Source: Stercorarius parasiticus (lineage: Eukaryota > Chordata > Aves > Charadriiformes > Stercorariidae). Taken from it: a DNA stretch of 64,000 nt. The notes beneath the pieces were generated by a model that saw only the letters and a list, made by a program, of their open reading frames with translations, did not search any database and was not told the DNA's origin. Shown here piece after piece: positions 51,104 to 62,390 of the stretch. The stretch lies in assembly GCA_013396915.1 (NCBI GenBank), contig VWZL01001371.1, forward strand, positions 113,582 through 177,581, given 5' to 3'. Position numbers and translations under genes: made by a program. Each line of letters begins with the position of its first letter. The first letter of the stretch is position 1.

Positions 51104-52356
51104 TCTAAGCTGCAGATTCCTAGACCCATGGTAAAGGTGGTGTTGGGGGCCTGTGCGGGTCTCTGGAGTGGGTCTATTGTCAGTGGAATTGAAAAATGCC
51201 CAATCTGTTCACAAGTTACTGTTCAGCCCTTTAACTCACGATTATCCGTTGAGGAAAAGCTCTGGTTTACTGTAAGAGCGGGGATTTACTGTCATGCACG
51301 AACATAAAAAAAAAAATCCACTTGATTCTTTCTTTTCCAACAGCAAACCCGCCCCTTGCTGTGTATCTCCATATCGTGGGGTTTTTTTCTCCGTGAAGGT
51401 GGAAGTATGATGTTACTTTCAAGGACTCCTGCTTCCTTGGTAATTGAAGCTTTTCACCCTGAACCTGACAGCAAGTTCTTCCTCGGTCAATATTTAATTT
51501 AATTTAAATTCTAATGTGGGCACTAAGACTCAAATCCATTTATAAGAATTAGCCCTTGCGGTGGCGCGGGGCGGTCGCCACCCGCAGGTTCTCTTTGGCC
51601 CCAAAGCCATAGAGCTGTGGCACATGGATGAGTTGTAACGAGGCGCCTCGCTCACCTCTTTCTGTTTATTTTTTTTATTTTATTTCAATTAACCTCAGCC
51701 ACACCACTGCTCCCCGCATGCGGGAAGGGGAAGTCTGCGGTGTCGGTGCTGGTGCTCGGAGGTGTCTCGCCTGACAGCTTGTGATTATAACATGCTTAAA
51801 GAAGTTCCTGTACACAGTTACTAATTAGCTTATGGTTTAGCATTGTTACCATTTTACTAGTACGTCAGTCATAATAATTTGTCTGCAAATGAACAGAGGT
51901 GTGTTTTATCCAATACAGAGCACATGCCACTCGGAATAAGGCCAACTAAAGCGGAACTGCGGTTTTGCAGCCACTCGTTACTGGGGGAGCACTTTGTCTT
52001 GGGTCTTCTTGTTGTGACCCAAAGCAATAGTTTTAACCTTCGTGTTTTCCTCAGCCATCAGGGATCAACAACGCTCAGGAAATATTAGGAAAAAGTCCTG
52101 AGTCTTATTGTCCATCTGACCATCATCTGATACAGGCATCTGGCACGTTAGCAACTGAGCGCCTCTCTTCTCAGCAACACGCGCCTTTAAAAAGTGTTTG
52201 TTTTAATGGAAAATAAAATGTCCCAGATTAAGGCATTATTTATTTCTGGCTGCGTACACTAAAGGCCTTTAAAATGACTTCATTCATTATTAATTCAAGA
52301 AGAATTCTCATATTACTCGGAGTGAAAACCTTATACAATTACCTGATAGTAGAATC

Positions 52357-52378
52357 TTTTTTTTTTTCTTTTTTTTTT
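52357..52378. repeat. Poly-T tract
   Basis: A T-run of 22 bases with one C. It is a simple repeat. Confidence 0.8.
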
Positions 52379-53100
52379 AAGCACTTCAAAGCTCTCTGTA
52401 AAAGAAATTTTTTTTGAAAAACATACAGGCTGGAGAGGGCAGTCAGTGCATCGAGCAAGTAGACTTTTCACCTAATAGCAGGGCTGAAGGCTCCCTGCCT
52501 TCTCTCAAATTCTTAACTGTGGTGTCAGCTTAAAGGAAATGCTGGGTTTTTGCTTTCATTTTATCCTCATCTTTTTCTTTTCTGTCTTTTTAAGCAGCTT
52601 GAGCGTCCATGCTGAGCCATGTCACATTCAAAATGATACACATACTGTGCATTTTAATGAGTTGCTAACACTGATTATACAAAAAGCAATCTCAGAAATA
52701 TTTACTGAGTCAAAAAAAAAAAAAGCCTCTGGGGAATTAATTAGCTTTTTAAGAATTGGCTTTTTGAAAGCCTCAGATCCTGGAAAAGTTGAACTTGGAA
52801 TTGGAAGCAGTTTCAAAGGAGTTGAAGCGAGCAGAAGAAAAAAGGAGTAGGTTGTAATGGAGCGTTACACATGCCAGGCACCGCTGTGCTGGGCAGAGGA
52901 CGCGCTGGAAGGTGTGGGTGTGGTTGGTTCACGCTCCCGCGTCTCGGAGGGGGATGCCGTGCGATGCCTGGATTGTCTGAGGCTTCTCTGGCCCTTCTGC
53001 GGGCATGGCAGAGAGGGACAAAATCACTGAGCCCTGGCCACTTCCCTCCACCCTGCTCATGGCAACAGATTTAGATAAAAGTCTGCTCTGGATATTTGGC

Positions 53101-53372
53101 CGGTCACGGAGTCGCGGGGTGGCTGAGGCTGGAAGGTCCTTTGGAGACCGTCTGGTCTTTGCCCTGCTGAGAGGGGGCCACCCAGAGCAGGTTGCCCAGG
53201 GCTGTGGCAATCAGGTTTTCGATGTCTCCAAGGCTGGAGACTCCATGATCTCTGTGGGCGAGCTGTTCCAGCGCTCGGTCACCCTTGCGGTGAAAAAAAT
53301 GGTGAATACTCTTGATCTGGAGGCAGTTCTCCTCGTGCAGCGTTGTCCTTGCTACTGCATTTGAAGCTTTGT
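53101..53372 (-). mobile_element. CR1 LINE, 3' fragment (~270 bp)
   Basis: The + strand GGTGGCTGAGGCTGGAAGG, CAGGTTGCCCAGGGCTGTG and GGAGACTCCATGATCTCTGT segments are the reverse complement of CR1 3' sequence, so the element is in - orientation. A chance frame at 53005-53364 (+) is only the antisense of this element. Confidence 0.93.
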
Positions 53373-55521
53373 CTCCATGCGGAGGCAGCTGCGCGTTAGT
53401 ACTGGGTGCAGTAACGCAGATGCACAACTAACCCCTTCCTCACAGCTCCTGTAGAGTGGCTTTTTGACTGGTCTGTTGGAAGAGTAAAGCTGTTTTAATT
53501 TGATAATTTCCTTAGAAGCTTGATTCCTTTGATTATATTTAAGCACCTAAGCTCCTCTTTAAATAATAGTTTGAAATATTTTATATTTAAGAATAGCTAT
53601 AATTCTGTAAATTTGCTTAGAACTACCTTTTGTGATCAAAAGTTCTATTTCGGCAGTCTAGCAATTATGATCAAATAGTGAAGTGCATAAAGCATGTCAG
53701 GTTTATTGGCATGAGAGACGTGGCACAAGTGAAAGGTATATCTCATGTCTAAAAAATAACGTGAGCTGTACACTTCTCTCTCTATCCTGTTATCTCTATC
53801 CATAAAATACGAACCCTGGTAAACACAATTTCAAAAATGTGTATTTTTTTAAATAGTGATGTCAGAAACCAGCTTAATTCAAGGCAATGGAAAGCTGCCT
53901 ACAAATTCCAGTTAGTTTTAGCACTATCTGATTAATGCTGCTTTTTCCTGCAGACGTAAAATGCTGTGCAAGGGCTGGGTGTTGCCTAACTATACGCTTC
54001 TGTCCCTTACGAGGAAAAGTGATCTGATAATGTGGCATTTGTCATCAAGCAGTGACATACAAAAGGAATTAAGAATTTACTTGGCTCAGGCACACATTGT
54101 AAATGAAAGACGTATTTCAGTGATAGGAAGAATTGCATGAGCATCAAAGCGATCACGTTGCAGAGAGTACTTGTAAGGTCTGCAGAAATGATTTCGGCGC
54201 TGGCTGCTGGAGTCCTGAAAAGGCAAGGGACAAATCCGTGTAATAATGGGTTGGAAGGCCATCCGGAAATTCAAATGTGGAACTGGTCCTTGAAGGATGA
54301 CTTGGTGCGTACAGGATATTACTGAGATCAGAAAGATTTGAAACGAGTTTTCTATATTGCTCTTTGGTAAAATCACAACTCACACTGCGGGTGTCGTGAA
54401 GCGGTGGGGGGGGTGGGAAGGCAGCACCCTTCTGCTCGCTCTCCTGGAGCGCGTGAGCCCCGGTGCTGAGACCCGGGAGGGGTGTGTTTGTAGCACAGAC
54501 TGCCTCAGCCTTTGCTGCTAAGCCAGGCAGAATCGGGGTGAATTGAAGACTCGTGGATACGTATTCCAATGCTTTCACGTGCGGGAAGCACGTAGTGATG
54601 AGTGTGTCCCCTCAGCCTGGGGGACCTCACCTGGCTCGTGGTGGCTGCGTTCTCTCCGCAGCCTCACCCGACTTGCGAGGAGAATCAGAACTGCCGTAGG
54701 GTTAGATTCACAAAGTTAATTGGGCTCATAAGAGGGATGACTGAAGCACTGGTGCAGGCCTAATGCTATTTGCATCTTTACACACCTAAATAATTTTGTA
54801 AATCTGGCCATAGACCCTATACACGACTCTGAAATCCACTCTGATTTTAGATCATGTCGGGCAACCTCTAGCCGGAGGAAGAGGTTCCGGCTGCAGGAGG
54901 CTTGGTCTGGGCATTAGAGGCCACGGCAAACAGGGAGGGAGCTCCGGAGCCCGCGCCTGGCGCTGCTCACCAGGGCCGGGCTGGTCCCTCCGCAATGCAG
55001 AAGACTCTCGTTTGGCGTGGGCGTGCTTTGTTCTACCTTGGTGTAGATACTTAATGATTTCTTCTCCACCCCCCCTCCTTTTTAATGGTCTTGTTTAAAT
55101 AAATATTAATGCCTCGTCTTTGAGCAGGTGCAAACCTGTACTCCAGAAAGACTGTATTATGGTTGCAGAAGCATTACCGTATCCCTATCAATCATACTCT
55201 CATTTGCTCCTGGGATGTGAAGAGCACCTGTGGCTAGTTAGCTATAGGCTTTATTACAAGCTAGATGACTTCAGCGTTCCTTGCTCATAACTATGTTCCC
55301 TCTGCTTTCTTTTCTATGAATAAATTTTGATATTTTGGAAGCCTTGAAATAACTTCCCCCCCCTCATTTCTTGACTCTGTATGGCAGAAAATAAAAATAA
55401 ATAATAAAACCCCAAGAAATACAGGTGCCCCTGTAGGTGTGAACCTACTTAGTGCAGGACAGCAAAACGTTGTCAGAGAAGACAGTGGAAACGAATAGCT
55501 TTTTCTTATGCTAGCTACTCT

Positions 55522-55546
55522 CTTATCTTCTCTTATCTCTTTATCT
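55522..55546. promoter_or_regulatory. Triple GATA-motif cluster
   Basis: TCTTATC-type motifs (GATA sites on the - strand) occur at 55522-55527 and 55532-55537, and a TTATC at 55541-55545, about 10 and 9 bp apart, close to one helical turn. The tract is pyrimidine-rich, so it may simply be a decayed repeat. GATA binding is inferred. Confidence 0.25.
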
Positions 55547-56984
55547 TCTTTTAATACTACCTTGTTAAAAAAAATGGTGAGCTTTAAACACCACACTGCA
55601 ACAGAAAATTTACTCTCTTGAGCATATGACAGGCAAATCGGAGAATCTTTATTTCCTTTCTCATATTTTTTTTTTTTTCAAATGGAAGACCAGTGCTGTG
55701 AACCTGCTTTGAATGATCCCTTGATTTTATTCTGCTCCCTTTGGGAAGAGCCACCACAAAGGCACCACCGCGTCTTTCAGACTGTCCGGGAGGATTTACT
55801 CTTGGTGAGCCGCAGCTCTTGTGCACAGGGACTGTCTTATGGGTTCATGTGTTGCAGACGGACAGGCTCTTCTAGCACTGCGTGGCACATACGTGTGCGT
55901 ATGTCCTGTGCAGCTTCCAAAGCAGCTTAGGGATCAGTCTAAACTTGCAGCAGAAACCAGTTTCGCTCTTTGGTCACCGAGAGTGGTGCAGGTGGGTGGC
56001 AGCACGGAGCTGGCCTGGCCAGGCTCTGATGGAAATGATCCCGGCGTACGCTTTGCTTGTTCTCAATGTGGTTGCAGCATTGCGCAGACACAGGTACCCA
56101 CAGTCTGCTTTCCCGTGCAGAACTGGGCTGTGAAGAGATGCAGCGTCCCTTCTGATGATGGTTGGTAGCCATGAGCTTCGGTCTAAGTGGGCACCTGGAG
56201 TCATAAACTGGCTGCCTGACACCTTTCCTCTTCACTGGGACTACCAGGAGCTCAGGATCTAGGATCCATCTTTATCTGTATTTTAGAATATCTTACCCAT
56301 TTGTTCCTCTAAGCATGTGTTAATATTAATAACACATAGATAATTTTTCTGAGTAAGAAATCAAATTCACCTACATGCTGCCAGATCTACGCCTCCAGGG
56401 AAGTGTTCTGAGTCTAGAGCCGGTTGAATAATTCTATTCTATTTCAGACTCCTCTTTCTTCAAAGACAGACTAAAGGAGCCTGCTCACAAATACCAATTT
56501 CTCTTGAAATGTTTTGGATTTTTGTTAGGAAAAAAAATAATCCAAACTGTAAACTTTTAACTGAGAGCAACAAAAGCCAGTTGAAAACATAGGCTTGTTT
56601 GTGCATAGTTCAGTTTCCCCTGTCTGTATTTGATTAAAAATGCTGAAGATTTAACATGATTTTTCTTCTAAATAGGAAGAAAAAAAAAGAAGAAAAATAG
56701 CCCTGCATGAAACTCTCTGTTATTTTCTTCACCAGTGGAGTGTTTTATCATTCTGAGCAAAAATTAACTGGAGTTGTCGAAGTTTGCCAGTGATTGATAG
56801 TGTCACCTTAAATGTTACTAGTCAAAACTTGTTTTCTCCTTTTTCACTCCTCCAGAATTCAGGTAGGCAGTTTGCCAAAGTGTAAAATTCCCTTTCGTGC
56901 GATTTGAAGAGTCAGCAGCACAGCCATGTTGTCGCTCTGAGCATCCCATCGCAGTAGGAAAGGGGGACGAGTGTCCCACCTGGG

Positions 56985-57016
56985 GCAGAGCGGTGGGGAC
57001 GCAGAGCGGTGGGGAC
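56985..57016. repeat. Tandem duplication of a 16-bp unit
   Basis: GCAGAGCGGTGGGGAC at 56985-57000 is repeated exactly at 57001-57016 and followed by a partial third unit beginning GCAGAGC. It is a small GC-rich minisatellite-like duplication in the large KCND3 intron. Confidence 0.9.
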
Positions 57017-60000
57017 GCAGAGCTGGTGACACCAGCAGGACGTCAGCTCGCGAGGCTTTGGGACGGGTCACCCCGAGCTCCGAAACCCCCTCCCCAGCCT
57101 GGGGCTGCCTCCAGGGAGCCTTGTGGGAATCTGCCGTCCCATCAACTGCAGCAGGACTGGGCAGCGTCTCCCGAAATGTCTGCTCACTGGTCCCTTCCTT
57201 GGCACAGAAACCTCTCCCCTCCTCCCGGTCCCGTGTCCGGGCAGGCTCTGATATGACACACGTATGGCTGCATGTGTGTGTGCACTTGTGCTTTCCAGGC
57301 AGCCTGAGCCGTCTTACTGGTTAGCTTTGTCTTCAGGGTTGTGTTCCAATGTATTTGCTGCAAGACTATGAGTGTGTTCCATCTCCTCCTCCTCTGGTAA
57401 TGCACGGAAAGTTGCTTTTGAACCTTTGGCCTTATAAATATGTTTCTCCCAGATGAGAAAGCAGACGGCTTGTGATGAAAATTAACTTGCTAATAAAAAT
57501 AATGAGTACACAAAGGGACAATCACCAAAATCAAACCCTGCCTTGTTTCCCTAAGTGTGTTTAAGTATTTCATGAATAGAAACAGATTATAAGAATAAAT
57601 CATTTGTGGTCTGCGCCTTGGGACGATGCTGAGTGATGGTTCTTGTCTCTGTAGGTACCTCGCGTCCTTTTCCTTATATTTTATGCATTTGAGCAGCCAG
57701 CCCTTTATGCACATTCATAAGTTTTTCAGGAAAAACAAAAGACTGAGTTGTCTGGCCCATTTTCTGGCATCACTACTACATAGGGAAATTACCATTTTGC
57801 AGTTTCTACCAGTAAATCTTTTGTCTAGTCCTAAATCCTCTGTCTAGTCCTTCCCATCTCTGCTTGCAGAGTTGGTAAATTCACAGCTTCCCTGTCAGCA
57901 GATTTTGTTTTCTAATTTCCTTTCTGTCTTAGAAGACTTTTCTCCATTATATGCACAATCTGGGATTCAAACCATCATCTGTTACTTCATTGCCACGTTT
58001 GCTGTGAAGAAGCCGCTTTCCTTTCCAGTACAGGTAGTTAAGGCACATTGTGTTTTCCCTTCGGTCTTTATTTTCTCTAAGATATTACAGGGACGTGCCT
58101 GGAGAAAGGCGAGCTTTCCTGAATTTGCTACTTGTGATATCTTTTTCTTCCTGTTTCTACGTATGCACCTTGGAAAGTTGAGCTTTTCCCTGTAGATATG
58201 ACACTTTGAATGCTGAGTCTGAGCTGATGCCATCATAAAAACACTTGACTGTGAATTCATTCTCTGGCAATTACTGATTCACCATCCTTTCTCCAGGTAC
58301 AAATCACCACGGATAACGTTATTTGAATTTATCTATGGGAGTGATACGCAGCAGGCTCATTTCCCAAGGTGATTTTGGAATAAACAAGCAAACAAAACCA
58401 AGCCAAAACAAAACATAAAAACCCTAAATCAAACAACCGGGAGCCCAGCTCTGCAGCATGCATTCTTATTCCTGCCTTTCCCCGAGAAAAAGGAGAGCTG
58501 TCAGAATTCAAATGTCTCGCAGTATGTTGTGCAAAAGCAGCGCGGCGTGCCATTTGGATCTGTCAACGTTTTCTGTTGTGACTGGCGAGGAGCTGCTGGG
58601 CCTTTTCCCCGCAGAGGAGTCCGGCAGCTGTAAGAGCCACACAAAGTGACAGAAGTTACAAACGGTTCTTACCAGCTTGGCCAGGGAATTGGGTACGGGA
58701 AAACGGCGTGCCAGAGCCTGGTTTCTTTGGATGGTTTTTTCGGTAGATCTTGCATAAATGGGAAACAAACCACATTTTAAACTCATCCTGATACAGGAAA
58801 ATCTGTGGCTGACCTTTAAGCCGACTGGGTTCAGTGCACGGATTTCCTTTGACTTCTGCACATTTTAAGCTATGTTTTGCTCCTTTTGTATTCGTGGGGC
58901 AGCTAAGCCCCTGCAAATCTAAAACAGCAGGAGGGAGATTTCAGCCCTCTTCTATCCAGTGCTGGAGCAAAACGATCTTCTAAAAATATCTCGCATTTGA
59001 ACACTTCTTAGGGGTACAAACCTTTGCTTTCTTTTGAGGAAGGCAGGCAAGAGGAATGGAAGACGTCCTTCCCCGGACTGCTCAGCCCCTCAAGTTCAGA
59101 ATAGCTGTAGCGTAGGAAATGCACTTTTTTAGTATTGCTTTAACTGCAGTGAAGCAAACTGAAAAGCAATGCAGGTAAAGCTATGTGATTAAAGTAGGGC
59201 TGTACAAGTGCGGCTGAGTGGAGATGTGGGTATGATAAGCCTAGAAAGTAGTAAACCCTGTTTCATTCAGATTTATACCCGGAGTTAAGTGTCGTGTTTG
59301 TTCGCTGTGCGCTGCTGCAGACCCTTTCACCGCAGGGAAAATACACCGTAATTTCTTGAAGCTGCAGCGCGTTTGTCTTCATCCTAGAGGGACTTCAGTC
59401 GTGCAGCTCCCCTTGGAGGGGGCTTCCCCGCTCACTGCTGCCAGCGGGTTTGGTCGCCGGCCACAGTGGCCACCTCTGTCCTCGGCTCCGGCTGCTACGG
59501 GTCCCAGCTGGTGCATGCCCTGCGTGCCACTGCTCGGGTTGTGTTGGGAGGGAGTTTTTCTTGCTGTTTTTGCTTTCTGTTTTTAAAATGAAATCATTTC
59601 ACTGTTGAAATGAACAGGCGGTTTTAGATTTCGGTGGAACCAGAATTCTCCCAGGAAAATGAGCCTTATTCCCATCATTACATTTAATAATTGTACCTCA
59701 CATAGGGAGATTGTCCCCTGAAAAGAGTGGTAAAACTGCCCTGCCCTTCAACGAGAGCGTGAGAGGTGTCGTATTAGCTCAGGAAAATGATGTTAAAACT
59801 CTAAATGACTTCACGGAGCTCATGTACATCCTTATAGGGATGAGGCCGCTCAGTTCAGAACCTCCAGCCTTGTTCGGATTTATGTGTTTGAGCTGGTAAG
59901 GTTTGGTGATACTAATTTTATTTATTGGGTGTAATTGTTGTGCTTTGAACAGGAGAACATCCTGATCCTTGTCTTTTCCCTGTCCTGTCTGAATCACAGC

Positions 60001-61333
60001 CGTAATATCGGGACAGCCAAAGTTCCTTGCCTTCCTAATGAAACAGGCCGCTTAAGCACTAAGCCCTGGTAATCCAGTTTATGTTTTCATAACAGTAAAT
60101 ATAATATGAAGATACGCACAGCTTGTGCTTGATGTAAGCAGTGAGATCATTACAGCGTTCCTGAATCCTTTTATTTTAAGATTCATTTAGTTGATAAACT
60201 TTACATCTTTGTCCTTCATTTGTCATTTGCAGCATGGGCTTTCGCCAAAGCCAGCTCCCCACACCTTCTGCCACCCCAGTAATCCTCCTTGTGCAGGAGA
60301 CACAGAGATCTCATCTACGGGGTGTTAACGCCATAGGCTCCGAGGGATGTGACTTTCGGCTCTCTGTGTGACCTTGGACAGCCCAAGCAAGCTCTGTTCT
60401 CCTCAGTTACCCTTGCCTAAAAGTGAGGAGCTATTATTTCCTTCCCTCTGATCCCTACTGTTTTCTCTCGCTCTTTATATGAGACTTTGCTCTTTGCACT
60501 GACGCGGTACCCAGTATGTATTTTCATAATCATTATTTACACTTTGATTAAGCACTCATATTATTCTGTAGATGACATTAATAATATCAAAATGCCATTT
60601 TATGCAATATTTAAGATCAGAATTTCCTATTGGAAATCAATGAGAACATATTCCTAAAAATCAATGACCTGAATGTCCCTTCTTATATAAGAAATATCTA
60701 TATTTATCAATGCTGATATAAGATGCTGCGGTTATCTGTCTGTCCGTGACCTATACAGAATTCTGTGATGCTTTTCTCGGAGGCAACCAGTTACCTGTCA
60801 GGAGTGGATGACTTTTAGACTGCACCAGTACGGTTTAGATTTAAAACAGAAGCCTGGCGACGAGAGGCTGATCTGCCATGAGCAGACCCCTCCTGTGGAT
60901 TAGTTTGTCATTAGGCAGCAGCCCTTAGACGAGACACTCCATTAACTAGAAAGGGTTGTTCCTTCTCAAGTCCTACATGACTCAAGGTGACTGAGCAATT
61001 CCCTGCAGGAGCGGGTCTGTTCGGAATGTAACTCTGTGAGCCAGAGCTGGGTCAGGGAGAGAGACCTGATTCTATTCCTGGTCCTGCTGTGGCTCACCCC
61101 GCTGGAAAGCGCGCCTCTGCACCGCCGATGATCCCCGGCACGTTTACAGACAGAGCCACCACGTCAGGGCAGCAGCGCCATTGAATACAAAGGGCTGTTG
61201 CTTATCTCTTTGTTCTGTGATAAAACTGTATACATTGCATATGATACATAACTTTCGCACTTTCAAATTGCAGAGGGATTAGGGCTGTGTTTGATGAGTT
61301 TAAAATTTCGTGTTTATCTTGAAGTTTTTATAC

Positions 61334-61349
61334 ATATATATATATATAT
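61334..61349. repeat. (AT)8 microsatellite
   Basis: Sixteen bases of uninterrupted AT dinucleotide. Confidence 0.9.
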
Positions 61350-61976
61350 CTCCTGTATCTAATTTAGCCTGGGGTGTAATCAGTAAAAAATTGCAGGGTA
61401 ACCTCATCACCTGTAAGCATTCTAGTGGGAAAATATGCAGCACCAGCAGGAATTCAGATTAAAGATGTTAAAAAAAAAATCCTTTCATCAGTGCTTTCTT
61501 CCTCATTAAATGCGGAGTTTGCTCATAAGTATTCACCAAATAAAAAGGGAGAAATAGGTAAAAGTTAATACTATACAATTAAATTCCCTTGAATTTTCCC
61601 AGAAGGTTCACCTTAGCTTAATTTAATATCCCCTCGGTTCTCCCAAGCCATCTGTTTGGCTGAGACGCAAAACAAATGTGTACAGTTAGATGTATTTATC
61701 ATGCAAGCCTTGGAGGTGACAAAAGCTCAGAGGAAACAGGTTGGCTCACTGACCCCACAGGGCAGTTGTTTCTTCAAGAAGTCCTTCAGCATGCGACAGA
61801 AGGCTGTCGTTAGCTGTCCTGGAGGACGCTTTGAGTAATCCAGCAAGGCAGGTGAAGCCTGGGTTAAATGACGTGCGTGTCACCAGTCTCATTGGGTTGG
61901 TGAGCTGGGCTGAGCAGCAGTGGAAGTCAGAGGAGAGTCTGACCTGAACACCCAGCTGGATGGGGCCTGGGGGTCC

Positions 61977-62115
61977 ATAGAGTCATAGAATCGTGGAATG
62001 GTTTGGGTTGGAAGGGACCTTAAAGACCATGCAGTCCCACCCCCTGCCGTGGGCAGGGACACCTCCCACTAGATCGGGTTGCTCAAAGCCCCGTCCAGCC
62101 TGGCCTAAGCCATAT
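61977..62115 (-). mobile_element. CR1 LINE, 3' end fragment
   Basis: The + strand begins ATAGAGTCATAGAATCGTGG, then GGTTTGGGTTGGAAGGGACC and TTAAAGACCAT, which is the reverse complement of the CR1 3' terminus with its repeated ATTCTATG-type end. The element is in - orientation and about 140 bp. It appears the best-preserved CR1 copy in the window. Confidence 0.95.
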
Positions 62116-62365
62116 CCCAAGCCACATGCAAAGTGTTTCCTCTGGAGTGAGTTAGAGACAACGGATCCGAGCGGGAGAGCCAGGCGGAGCAGGAGCAGAG
62201 TGATGAAGGAGGAAAGCTTCCTGACCCCTGCGGTGATAACCTTCTAGCATAACCTTATTAGCACCGCTCTGCCTCCGGGGAGCAGAAACGAGCCTTCGGA
62301 GCGCGCTGCTGCTGCCGCCTGGTGTGTGCTCGCGAGCAGCAAGACAGTAATTCAGGGGCTGGGCC

Positions 62366-62390
62366 AAAGTTAAACTTTTTGTTTAACTTT
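62366..62390. repeat. Perfect 10-bp inverted repeat, 5-nt loop
   Basis: AAAGTTAAAC (62366-62375) is the exact reverse complement of GTTTAACTTT (62381-62390), separated by TTTTT. It would form a stable hairpin in transcripts of either strand, or be a dimeric protein site. Confidence 0.9.

Noticed and set aside
53005..53364. 119-codon + strand frame
   Set aside because: Mostly the antisense of a CR1 fragment.
54153..54578. 141-codon - strand frame in the KCND3 intron
   Set aside because: Same strand as KCND3, but no Kv4 sequence and no convincing splice pair; treated as chance.
61993..62247. 84-codon + strand frame
   Set aside because: Begins inside and reads antisense through a CR1 fragment.
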